NCBI GenBank assembly: GCA_001931905.2
Contig: MSJI02000481.1
Coordinates: 1 to 53,195 of the forward strand
Source of the DNA: Cladosporium sp. IMV 00045
Lineage: Eukaryota; Ascomycota; Dothideomycetes; Cladosporiales; Cladosporiaceae
Length of the DNA: 53,195 bases
Direction of reading: 5' to 3'
Part shown: positions 44,205 to 53,195 of the stretch, piece after piece
How the letters are laid out: each line of letters starts with the position of its first letter
Position numbering within the stretch: the first letter of the stretch is position 1
Translations under genes and position numbers: made by a program
The notes under the pieces: generated by a model
Seen by the model: only the letters and a program-made list of their open reading frames with translations
Told to the model about the DNA's origin: nothing
The model's database searches: none

Positions 44205-45360
44205 GGTACTGGGGCTTGATCGTTTCGATCACGATAATAGGAAAGACAGGACTTGCATGCTGTAAGTGTATTTATATTCAACTTCGATTCTCTCGTCACC
44301 AATTCGTTTCAATATCGGTGCTTTCGGCTGCGTTGCGGCTCGAGCATTTGAGCATGCTAAAAAATCACCAATGCAGGACTGGTTTACTCAAAAATCGATA
44401 GCTCGTTTCTTGGGGGTGCAGAGCCCCTGCAATTGTATTCGTGTGATTTTCGTTCTCGTCATTCAATAGAAGTCAGTACTTGTTACATGCCATTGGTCGT
44501 CGAATCAGAGTTGCTGTTGACCCGCCTCAAACGCCGAACTGGGAGCTCCTTCTCCATCCCTGCGTTGATCGTTGGCATGCCACCCATACACCTTCCAACT
44601 CCAGCACTTCAAGACAATTGCCAACATTACTACCCATCTTGATGCTTCTATCAACACACATTCAATCAAGTCGTATCGCAAAAACATCATCACCATCGCT
44701 GCTCACATTATCACTTGAAACATCTCATAGCCGCCCCAGCTGGATAGGCGCCCCTCCGTTTGCCACATCGTTTCACAAGCTATCACCATCCCAGAAGAGA
44801 CCTATCGTTTCTGCAGGACAGACGGCACATCTGCATCTGCCCGCTGAGGAGTCATACACTGCTGCCTGGAGCTCGTTTGGAAGAGTTGCTCGAGCGACCA
44901 GAGACTCTATTGGCATCAACTCGCTTTATATAACATAAAAGACGTCGTCGTGGGGCTGTGAGAGGTACTTCAACACTTTCACATCACCTGACTACCTTAT
45001 TCACTTCCCGGAGCCTCACTGCTTCATTCACTGAGATCTCACGTGAAGGCGCTTGCGGTCTTCACATCCGAAATCAGGTCAGTTCGGCTCTTCACTTCTG
45101 TCATCTGAACCGAGACAAGACGGCACTGCCAACGCACTCGTTACATGTGAGATCGCTGGAAGCAGACATAAAAACAACTTCCTGCAGCTCTTCCCTTCTT
45201 CCCCTCGACACCGACATCCCCTACCATCCCACCTTACTTACCATCCCACCTTACTTATCATACATCCATACACTCACACTGTAGAGGTGAACTCTCTTGC
45301 TTACCTGTTTGCTCATAGACCAGACTCTGACATCCTCACCGAGCCATTCATTCCGACAGC
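44205..45360. promoter_or_regulatory. Argonaute promoter and long CT/CA-rich leader
   Basis: No gene is supported in this 1.16-kb gap. A TATATAA at 44928-44934 is a candidate TATA element about 430 bp before the Argonaute ATG. The last 180 bp are rich in C, T and A, typical of fungal 5' UTRs, and include the 17-bp tandem duplication at 45222-45255. Confidence 0.45.
45222..45255 (+). repeat. Perfect 17-bp tandem duplication in the Argonaute leader
   Basis: TACCATCCCACCTTACT occurs twice back to back, followed by a partial variant TATCATACATCC. It lies about 105 bp before the ATG. Confidence 0.75.
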
Positions 45361-48300
45361 ATGTCTGCAATTCCACACAGAGGCCGTGGTGGCGGCGGAG
45401 ATCGCGGAGGGCGCGGAAACTCCAACCAACGTGGTGGCGGAGGTCGTGGAGGTCGCGGGGACTACAATCAGCGTGGTGGCGGGAATCGTGGAGGGCGCGG
45501 AGATTACAATCAAGGTGGTGGTGGAAACCGTGGAGGGCGCGGAGATTACAATCAAGGTGGTGGTAGGGGACGTGAAGGACCGCAACAAATGCCATACCGT
45601 CAAGGACCGCCGCGCGATCCGGCGAGCGAGCTACGAAGTGGCGGTCCGCCTACTGTACCGCCTGGGATTTATCTGTAAGTTGCATCTTTCGTCTCATTTC
45701 AACGATGCCATGCCCTCCCTTTCGCACAGAAATATCTGACAATCTCGAAGGAGGAATGTCCAGCCTGCTCAGCCAGATCCGAGGATCACTGAGCTCGAAA
45801 ACAAGATGCTGGCTGTGACCAAAGGCAAGAAGTTCGAGGGGGTAGATGGCATTTTCGAAGGCTTCCCCGGCCGTACAAGCTATGGCACAAAGGGACAATC
45901 CATCATCCTCCGAACGAACTACCTGCGCATGGAGTTTGCCCACGAAGTCGGCAAAGCAGAAATGTCCAAGACCTTCTACCGCTACGAAGTCGATTTTCCT
46001 TCGCCGCCAAAAGAGCAGCAGCCGCAGCGACAGGGCCGTCAGAAGGCCAAAATCCGACGAGCAATGGAACAGATCGTTGCAGCTCCGCCATTCCAGGAAA
46101 CTTCTTCTGCGACAGACTATGCCAAAGTCATCGTTACAACTGCTGATCTCAAACCGGGGCCTAATGGTAAGGTGGTGAAGGAGGGCAAAGTGGTAGTTCC
46201 TCCTGTTGGCAGCAACACTGTGCCTGCTCTGGACCCAAACGCGCCGCCGCATGTACAGCAAGCGAGAGCGCGTGACACGCTTCGCTATCGGGTCATCTAC
46301 ACTGGCTCTTTCAACGTCCGAGATCTCATGGAGTACCTCAGCTCCACGGCGCCTGGAGCGATGTATACCGGACGTGAGGACCTCATCCAGATGCTGAACA
46401 TCATCATGTGCAAAGCGCCAAACGAGACAAGAGCCGTGGCCAACCTGCCTGGAAATCGCTTCTACCCGCATCAAGGAGCCCAAGGACAAAGCGACCGCCC
46501 TGAGATTGATTTCCAAGAGCTCGTGGGTGGTCTCGTTGCACTCCGCGGTTACTTTGCAAGCGTTCGTCCTGCGACTGGCAGGATGTTACTCAACCTGAAT
46601 GTCACATGCGGAGCTTTCTACCAGCCCCTGCCGCTCCCAGAGCTTATGAAAAAATGCGGCCTTACGAACAACGAAGCCATTGAGATCTTTATCAGAAAGG
46701 TCAAGGTCCACTACGAGCACAACGGAAGCCCTCCGGTCAGCAAGCAGAAGACTATTTTTGGGTTCGCAAGAACTCCGCCTGTGAAGAAGCCACTGTTTCA
46801 GGTCCAACGTTTTGGAAATGCAAAGCAAGTCAAATTCGAGTACGAGGATCGCAGTGGCACCAACCCGACGAAGCGGACTGTCTCTGTGTTTGATTACTTC
46901 AAAAATCAGCTAGGGCTCACATTGCAACGACTCGACCTCCCTGTTGTCAACGTTGGAACCCTAACCGATCCAATTTACGTGCCAGCCGAATTTTGTACGG
47001 TCATCCCTGGCCAGCCGTACCGCAGCCTTTTGGATGGCGAGCAGACAACACAGATGCTGGGATTTGCAGCAAGGCCGCCTAATCAGAACGCGATGTCCAT
47101 CGTTGGCGATGCCAATCAAGTCGGATCTGGTGTACAGCTGTTCCAACTTGCCAATTCAACCCCCAACGACCCCCAGGCGCAACACATCCAGCCTTTCGGA
47201 TTCCGAATCAATACAACTATGATCACAGTCAATGGCAGAATCCTCCAAGCGCCTCCTGTCAGGTATGGCAAGGAGTCTGTCAAGGCATTCAATGGCTCTT
47301 GGAACTGTGCCAATCAGAAATTCATCAAGGGCGGCAGCTTCAGGTCGATCGGTATCCAAGTCCTCAATCTGCCTAACAGGCAAGCTCTGAACCAAAACCC
47401 GCGAGGTGATATGAAACCTCCCCAGCAGCTCTTCGAAGAGTTGGAGGTGCACCTTGACGGTTACGGTATTAAAATCGAAAAATGGGCAGGGACAAGATAT
47501 GAAGGGCTTGAGGCGCTGACTGTGGAGAATCGACCCAAGATCACCAAATTCTTATCCAACATGTTCGCTGCCGCATCAAAAGCTGGCATCAAGATGCTCC
47601 TCATCATACTACCTGAATCGAACAAGTGGCTATATTCTCGCATCAAATACTTCGGCGATGTCGAGTACGGAGTCCACACCATCTGCTCCGTTGGATCCAA
47701 ACTTCAGAACCCAAAAGGCCAGGGCATGTACATGGGAAATCTTGCCTTGAAGTTCAACATCAAAGGCGGTGGTATAAATCATGCCGTGGCCAACACTCTC
47801 GTCAGCCCGATCGATGATAGTACCATGCTGGTTGGCATCGACGTGACGCATCCGTCCCCGACCAGCGCAAAAGGTGCTCCTAGCATCGCCTGCGTTGTTG
47901 CGAACAAGGACAAGCATTTGTGCCAGTGGCCCGGCAGCCTTCGCAAGCAAAAGGGCAAGCAGGAGATGGTCGATGATGTTGAGCGGAAAGAAGGCGACAC
48001 TGTCAGGAGCTTGGTGGACATGCTCATCGAGCGACTCGAATGCTGGCAGGAGAACAACGAAGGCCGACTTCCCAACAAGATCCTGGTATACCGCGACGGC
48101 GTCTCCGAGGGTCAGTACAGGCTGGTCCTCGAAAAGGAGCTGCCTCACTTTCACAAGGCATTTACCAAGAAGTACGGCGACGAGAAGAAGCACCCCAAGA
48201 TGGCCGTTATTGTCGTGGGCAAGAGGCATCACACCCGCTTCTATCCCACAAGCGAGAAAGACGCCGATTACAACCCCCAGCGTCAGAAGGGCAGCTGGAA

Positions 48301-48682
48301 CCCCAAGCCAGGCACCGTCGTCGACCGCGGCATCACCGGCAAACACATGCACGAATTCTACCTGCAAGCCCACCAAGGCCTGCAAGGCACCGCCCGCCCC
48401 GCGCACTACGTGGTGATCAAAGACGATATCGGCTTCGACGCCAGCAGCTTGGAGCAGATCACGCACCACTTGTGCTACATGTTCGGCCGCGCCACCAAAG
48501 CGGTTTCCATCGTGCCGCCGGCTTACTACGCGGACATTCTCGCCGAGCGCGCCAGAGCGTACATGTACCACACGCTGCAGGAGGCGCACAACAGCGATGA
48601 TGGCTCGAGTTTTGCTGGAGGTGCTGAGGAGTGGAATGGAGAGATTCATCCCAATTTGAAGAATTCGTTCTTTTACATCTGA
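45361..48682 (+). CDS. ago: Argonaute protein (QDE-2-like, RNA silencing), slicer tetrad intact
   Basis: Two exons (45361-45674 and 45751-48682) with a 76-bp GT-AG intron give 1081 residues. Residues 1-80 form an RGG/GGRGDYNQ repeat tail. The N domain starts near 110 (VTKGKKFEGVDGIFEGFPGR near 127), the ArgoL1 and PAZ regions lie at about 320-530 (RTVSVFDYF, VPAEFCTVIPGQ), MID at about 600-760 and PIWI from about 765. The DEDH catalytic set is visible: Asp near 802 (VGIDVTHPSP), Glu near 843 (GKQEMVDD), Asp near 887 (VYRDGVSEGQY) and His near 990 (RPAHYVV). The protein ends SFFYI. It should bind small RNAs in the cytoplasm or nucleus and cleave complementary transcripts. The RGG tail may be arginine-methylated and bind RNA (inference). 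Confidence 0.95.
45403..45564 (+). repeat. 42-bp in-frame tandem repeats encoding the RGG tail
   Basis: Four units start at 45403, 45445, 45487 and 45529, each 14 codons (variants of RGGRGDYNQGGGGN). The last two are identical over their first 36 bases, pointing to recent duplication. Confidence 0.8.
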
Positions 48683-49575
48683 GGATGGCGAAAGTACGAC
48701 ACTGTCAAGGAGTGCTTGTAGCATCTTATCCCATTGAACACGGCCTTCAGCTCAGTCTTCCTGTTTCTCACGACGATTACGGCCGACGGTATCACGACTT
48801 CTTTCTTCTTGCTCATCTTTAACCTTCAGGCTCGGTTTATCTATCTCGACGATCCTTGACTAGCGACTTGGACAATGATGCGAAAGCGAGCTTCAGCTCA
48901 TCCTTTCTCTTTCACGACGACTACGGCTGATACGAATCACCATCTTTCCTTTCCTCTTGATTATCAGCTTTGGCTTCTTTTTCTGTTTCTTGGCCATTCT
49001 CGGAGAAGGACATGCATACTGATGTGGATTTTCATTCTTTCCTTTCCTCTTTTTTTCCTTTCACTTCACGACTAATGACCCATTTCCAAATTCCGAGAAG
49101 AACCAAAATCGCCACAAAAACACTTGAAAAAATCGCAAAACCCGTCATGGCGAGTATGGCTTTTCCTCACTTCACGACCAGCTATCGAGAGGACTTGCGG
49201 AGGAGTGGAATGGAGCTTAGGTAGCATTGAGTGTAGTCAGAGAATGCATACTTCGTTCGTGGTTTTTCAGTTCATCCTGCATCTCAAGGTATTGTGAATA
49301 CAGGGAACAAGCCAGCGGTGCTAGTAAAAGTACAGTCCGGGGATGGTTCTTTTGTCTGAAAATTGTTGTTCGTGACAAAAAGGTGAATTACATACGTATA
49401 ATGATGCTAATAGTAAGTGAAGGCGTTCGAACATACCTCCACGAGGAATGACCGGTCAGGAAACCACCGTTCCTTTCTTTTCTTTTCGCTGAAGAATGCG
49501 CCGAAACAAGCAGTAATAATAATATTAGAAGCAAACGAAAAATTGACATCCGCTGCTCCTCACACGAACACCGCT
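48683..49575. other. 3' region of Argonaute and convergent gene, 893 bp
   Basis: No gene is supported. The stretch is CT-rich and contains the imperfect direct repeats at 48745-48786 and 48891-48930. Confidence 0.5.
48745..48930 (+). repeat. Imperfect direct repeat in the Argonaute 3' flank
   Basis: Two copies (48745-48786 and 48891-48930) share CTTCAGCTCA, a CT-rich core and TTTCACGACGAYTACGGC-like sequence, about 146 bp apart. Weaker TTCACGACTA/TTCACGACCA echoes occur near 49061 and 49170. Confidence 0.55.
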
Positions 49576-52500
49576 TCAAGACCCAACCCCCATCCTCCAC
49601 TGATCGATCTTGTCCCTCTTCTGCGGGCTAATCCCCTCTTCATAACCCCCAGCTCCACCGGCGGCCATGTGCGGCGGCATGTTCATGTTCATTCCCAAAC
49701 CCATCGGCGGCATATTCATGCCCATGCCCATATTCATGCCCATGTTGTTCATGCCCATGGGCATCCCATACCCCATCTGCTGACCATACGGCATTCCATA
49801 GCCATAATTCGAAGGCGTACCGCCGGTCAGAGCCTGGTAGGCGGACTGGTTGATTTGCTGCGGGGGCTGGGCGTACATGCTCATCGCGGCGCCGTGTTGC
49901 TGCGGCGGAGGAGCGGAGAAGTAGCCTCCGGCGCCGAACATGGGCGTGCTGTTGCTGGTTGGCAGGCCGGTGTAAGCGTTAGGGGCGAAGCCGGAGGGCA
50001 TGAGGGGAGAGTGTTGCTGCTGTTGCTGCTGTTGGGGGACGGCGAAGCCAGACACGGCGCGGGGAGGCATGGCGCGGCGTTGGTCGGCGGTGAAGGGCCG
50101 GTCGACGGCGTAGCTGGAGCTGCGCATGTTGGAGTTGAGGAGGTGGCGGCGGGCTTTCTCTTTCTCTTGCGCGGAGGCGTGGAGGAGGGTACCTTCGGCG
50201 GGGCGGTGGTCGGTGGAGGTCTTGCGGTTGGCGGAGGAGACGGGGTTGGCGGAGAGGAGGTTGGCCATGGAGCTGGATGCGCGGATTGCGGGCTGGGCGG
50301 CGCCGGCTGAGGCTTCGCGCTCGCGTTGTAGGCGGGCTCTGCGCTGGCCGAGGGTTTCGTTCTCGAGTTCTTCCGGTGTGGGAGCTGCCTGGGGAGGGAG
50401 GGATTTGCGGTTGGCGGCGTCTTTCTTGTCGTCGGAGTCTTTGGGGTCGAGACCCCCGAATTGGCTGAGGATCTCGTTCGACCAGGTGCTCACGGGGCGA
50501 TCACCCTCTGCAGGTGCGAGGCCTTTGACGGTGTTATCAAGGGCTTCCTTGGTGCGTAGCCTCTTGAGTCTCTGCGCGAGGGTTTCGCCTTCATCCTCAT
50601 CCTTCTCAGGCTCTTCGTCAGGTGGCTGAACTGCAAGGTTGGGTTGCGCGCTGGTCAAGGGGACTGGCGGTTTGCGAGGCAGGGCAGGGCCACCACGTAA
50701 TCTGTTGCGTCTTGAGCTGAGAGGCTCATTGTTCTCCAGCTCGCGCTTCTCCATCAGCCCAAGCGGTCTGTCCCAGTCTCGTTCATCGCCGAGCTTGCGG
50801 TTAATGAGGCCGTTTTTGCTAGGATAGAGCACACCGAGTGGGACATCATCGTCTCCATCTCCCTTCTCCTCCTCCTGTTGACGCAAAGCGGGATCTTCCC
50901 AAGCCAAAGCAATCCGCTGCTTCTGGCGTTTCTTACTCTCGACGTCCAACACGGCATCCAGCTGGAGTAGCGTACTATGCATACCCTGAGGATAGGCCGT
51001 GGCGGCCGTTCGATTTCGCGACTTGAGCTGCGCTTTCCGCACTTGCAACTCGGCCAAAAGAGTCGAAGGCTGTACGAATGATGCTTCTCCCTCTTCACCA
51101 TCTGAAGCACCTTCGTCCGCCGCTTGCTCGCGGAAGTCCTCCTCGATTCTCTCGTTGTCGGTGAGCATCTTGCTCCCACTCATGGCGGTCGCAGGTCTCG
51201 AGGGATCCGCTGGCCGCCTCTGGCTCAGCGGACTGCCGTTCTCAGCCTGTGCGACAAGACCGCCGGACAGATCGACTTCTCGACCGGGTGTCCTTGGCTC
51301 GACGGTAGACTCTTCTTGCTCTTGCATGTCCAGCATGCTGGCCCTGCTCTTCCTCTTCTGCAGCTTCTTGCCACCTTCGTTGAAATCTAGCATTGACATA
51401 CTGCCTCGGCTGCCAGGACGCTTGAGCGCTTCGCTCAGATGGTCAGCAGAGCTTGTTCTCTTCAGCAGATTTCCGAGACTCGTGGTTCGTCGCTTGAGAA
51501 CTTTGGCTTCGGCGTCGGAACTTTGGCCCTGAGTCAGCAGAGTATTGGTGCTGTGTCGAGTGGTGGGCCGTTCGGGTGCGAAATGTGTGCTCCTGACATC
51601 GCCCGCGAAGGGATGGTGTGTGAAGGCGTCGACGGGTGCTGTGGCGGAAGCATTTAGTATGCTCTCTAGAGTGGCGACTGCTGACTGGTTCTGGAGCTCC
51701 ACATTTTGAGGGATGCTCTGCTGTTCGAAGAAGACGCTTGCTCGCAGCTGAGCAGGTAGGTTTTGCATGCTCATCCGTTCGTTGAGCGCGCCACGTGGGT
51801 GGTCTCCAGGCTGAGAGCCAGATCCTGAGCGCCTTTGCTCGTTGTATCCGCTCAAGTCGGGCTGGGACAACCATGGTGCCGACTGTCTCGTGCCGGGGGG
51901 TAGTTGTCCGATGATGTGATCTCTGTGCTTCGCATATACATTCGCTGCAGGCATTTGCGAGAGCCGCTTAGGCAGATTCAGCATTCGCGGCACAGGTGCA
52001 GGATAGTAGGTAGTGTTCTCGGCGGGAGGTGGCATTGCGAAGGAATCGGGTCGGCCTTGTGGTGCCCGTAGCAATGATGCGGCTTCCATGGACAGAGTGC
52101 CAGAGGTTGTGCGTGCAGAAACCCGGCGAACCTCGTTGCCTTCCTCGTCCACCTGGACAATCTCCTCCGTTTCCGGCTCAAAATGTACTCCGTCGAAGTC
52201 CTTGAACGCAAGTTCCGCCTCTTGAAATGTGTCGGTAGACCGCGGTCGACTCGGCGTTGTACTCTCTCCGTTCCTGAACGTGCCATTTCCTTGCTCCTCG
52301 TCATACCTCCTTCGCTCTTCCGTAGAGTCCAGATCCATCGGCGGGATCTCGCCATACTTCGTTGGGGTAGGCGGTACATCGTCCAGCTGTTCTTGAATCT
52401 GTGCCGAAATCATATCATACTTCGCTCCGAAACTGCTCACAGAGGCATGACTAGGCTGCCGTGACATGCTAGGATTGGAAAGAGGCGACTTCAAGCTAGG

Positions 52501-53195
52501 CGCAAGAGGCGAATCCAACGGTCTCCCCTCCTGAATGGGCTCGACCATGTGTGACAGCTTCGAGCTCACCGAGGGCTTCCTGTTCATCCCCCAAGAGCCA
52601 TGCGACCTGACCGAGCCCGTCGGGCTCGTGATGAACGCACCGGGAGAGTATCCGCCCCACCTCGCCGCGCCGCCGCTGGCTTCGACGGCGCTCGCGCTCT
52701 GCGTGTAGTTGCTGCTCGCGCGGCTCCGTGTGGGCTCGAGGGGCGCCATGGGCGCCGTCCTGCCCGGGATGTAGTCGCCCTGGTGCGAGCTCTGGATGCT
52801 GTTCTGGCGGCTGCGCTCGCGCTCCAGCTCGTTCATCTTGCGGATTTCCTCGCCAATGTCGCTGCCGCCCTCGCTCATCTTTTCAGCGCTCTGCTCCAGG
52901 CGCAGGATGTTGCCGGCGTACGCTCCCTTGCGGAATGAAGGCTCGCGGGTGGGCGTTGGGGTGCTGACTTGTGATATCCCGGCATGCTGCTGCTGCTGCT
53001 GCTGCTGCTGTTGCTCGCGTGAGGTGATTGGCTGGGTGTCGGCAGGAGGCGAAGGGATCAGGGGTGTGTTTCGGTCGTCCATGTTGCGAGACCCGCCGGG
53101 CGTGGGATCGGCGGAGACAGGTTTCGTCAAGGGCGGCTCGGGATATGTAGGGGTCTCTGGGTTGGGAGAGGTATTACTGTGCAGGCCAACGACAA
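49576..53195 (-). CDS. Large, mostly disordered fungal protein of unknown function (5' end outside window)
   Basis: The minus-strand frame is open from the stop at 49576 to the right edge, so at least 1205 residues are visible and the start probably lies outside. The sequence is Ser/Pro/Glu/Arg-rich with Gln tracts (nine Gln near the visible N-terminus, seven near the C-terminus). Conserved-looking islands are AYAGNILRLEQSAEKMSEGG, FDGVHFEPETEEIVQVDEEG, PAPVPRMLNLPKRLSQMP and several ETLGQRRARLQ/ETLAQRLKRLR helices. The C-terminal 60 residues are Met/Gly/Asn-rich (variants of GMNMGMGMNMPP), ending KRDKIDQWRMGVGS. I recognise no enzyme domain. The composition suggests a scaffold or condensate-forming protein, which is inference only. 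Confidence 0.78.
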   Translation of the reverse strand, partial: VVGLHSNTSPNPETPTYPEPPLTKPVSADPTPGGSRNMDDRNTPLIPSPPADTQPITSREQQQQQQQQQHAGISQVSTPTPTREPSFRKGAYAGNILRLEQSAEKMSEGGSDIGEEIRKMNELERERSRQNSIQSSHQGDYIPGRTAPMAPLEPTRSRASSNYTQSASAVEASGGAARWGGYSPGAFITSPTGSVRSHGSWGMNRKPSVSSKLSHMVEPIQEGRPLDSPLAPSLKSPLSNPSMSRQPSHASVSSFGAKYDMISAQIQEQLDDVPPTPTKYGEIPPMDLDSTEERRRYDEEQGNGTFRNGESTTPSRPRSTDTFQEAELAFKDFDGVHFEPETEEIVQVDEEGNEVRRVSARTTSGTLSMEAASLLRAPQGRPDSFAMPPPAENTTYYPAPVPRMLNLPKRLSQMPAANVYAKHRDHIIGQLPPGTRQSAPWLSQPDLSGYNEQRRSGSGSQPGDHPRGALNERMSMQNLPAQLRASVFFEQQSIPQNVELQNQSAVATLESILNASATAPVDAFTHHPFAGDVRSTHFAPERPTTRHSTNTLLTQGQSSDAEAKVLKRRTTSLGNLLKRTSSADHLSEALKRPGSRGSMSMLDFNEGGKKLQKRKSRASMLDMQEQEESTVEPRTPGREVDLSGGLVAQAENGSPLSQRRPADPSRPATAMSGSKMLTDNERIEEDFREQAADEGASDGEEGEASFVQPSTLLAELQVRKAQLKSRNRTAATAYPQGMHSTLLQLDAVLDVESKKRQKQRIALAWEDPALRQQEEEKGDGDDDVPLGVLYPSKNGLINRKLGDERDWDRPLGLMEKRELENNEPLSSRRNRLRGGPALPRKPPVPLTSAQPNLAVQPPDEEPEKDEDEGETLAQRLKRLRTKEALDNTVKGLAPAEGDRPVSTWSNEILSQFGGLDPKDSDDKKDAANRKSLPPQAAPTPEELENETLGQRRARLQREREASAGAAQPAIRASSSMANLLSANPVSSANRKTSTDHRPAEGTLLHASAQEKEKARRHLLNSNMRSSSYAVDRPFTADQRRAMPPRAVSGFAVPQQQQQQQHSPLMPSGFAPNAYTGLPTSNSTPMFGAGGYFSAPPPQQHGAAMSMYAQPPQQINQSAYQALTGGTPSNYGYGMPYGQQMGYGMPMGMNNMGMNMGMGMNMPPMGLGMNMNMPPHMAAGGAGGYEEGISPQKRDKIDQWRMGVGS
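52987..53013 (-). repeat. CAG/CTG microsatellite encoding poly-Gln
   Basis: Eight CTG units (52987-53010) followed by TTG on the plus strand encode nine Gln in the minus-strand gene. A shorter mixed CAG/CAA tract lies at about 50011-50034. Confidence 0.8.

Noticed and set aside
45053..45739. Long open frame in another phase across the Argonaute leader and RGG region
   Set aside because: It is a by-product of the GC-rich 42-bp repeats; the frame starting at 45361 splices correctly into the Argonaute N domain.
47630..48724. Antisense frame of 364 codons over the Argonaute PIWI region
   Set aside because: The sense strand encodes the conserved PIWI domain with its catalytic residues; the antisense frame is a codon-bias shadow.
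49417..50310. Plus-strand frame of 297 codons rich in His/Gly/Arg
   Set aside because: It is the antisense shadow of the Met/Gly/Asn-rich 3' end of the minus-strand gene.

Overview
The window is nuclear DNA of a filamentous ascomycete. Genes on both strands carry short introns (mostly 52-95 bp) with fungal GT...AG borders, coding third positions are C/G-rich, and the gene families are typical of fungi: Zn2Cys6 regulators, AAT and Dal5-type permeases, RTA1-like and Pth11/rhodopsin-like membrane proteins, and small secreted proteins. The gene set and the zygote-specific-like and DUF7907-like secreted proteins suggest a Dothideomycete, perhaps Mycosphaerellales/Capnodiales. That placement is an inference from family recognition and was not tested.

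Layout. 1-8.4 kb: 3' end of a NOC3 ribosome-biogenesis gene, convergent with a large GMC oxidase/alpha-beta hydrolase fusion, then an RTA1-like membrane protein divergent from a small Upc2-like Zn2Cys6 regulator. 8.4-23.5 kb: gene-poor, with an AAT permease, a rhodopsin-like membrane protein and a Hul5-type HECT ubiquitin ligase separated by gaps of 1-3 kb. 23.5-37.2 kb: a Can1/Lyp1-like permease, a zygote-specific-like secreted peptide, a 2-hydroxyacid dehydrogenase, a glycine-zipper protein, a DUF7907-like secreted protein, a SET-domain methyltransferase and a Dal5-like MFS transporter. 37.2-39.1 kb: non-coding DNA holding a decayed tandem array with a period near 88 bp. 39.1-53.2 kb: a second Zn2Cys6 regulator, an F-box-like protein, the divergent mitochondrial pair FMC1/MRX8-like, an Argonaute with an intact slicer tetrad, and a large disordered protein that runs off the right edge.

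How the genes may work together. Most of the window is ordinary mixed fungal gene content with no operon-like logic. Two local groupings stand out. First, the sterol-oxidase-like fusion, the RTA1-like protein and the Upc2-like regulator (1.1-8.4 kb) all belong to families linked to sterol or lipid handling and could form a small co-regulated module (inference). Second, FMC1 and the EngB-like GTPase share a 235-bp bidirectional promoter and both are predicted mitochondrial biogenesis factors.

Exon borders were worked out by hand from reading frame, splice-site dinucleotides and conserved protein joins. Every multi-exon model sums to a whole number of codons. No tRNA, rRNA, CRISPR or recognisable transposon ORF was found.
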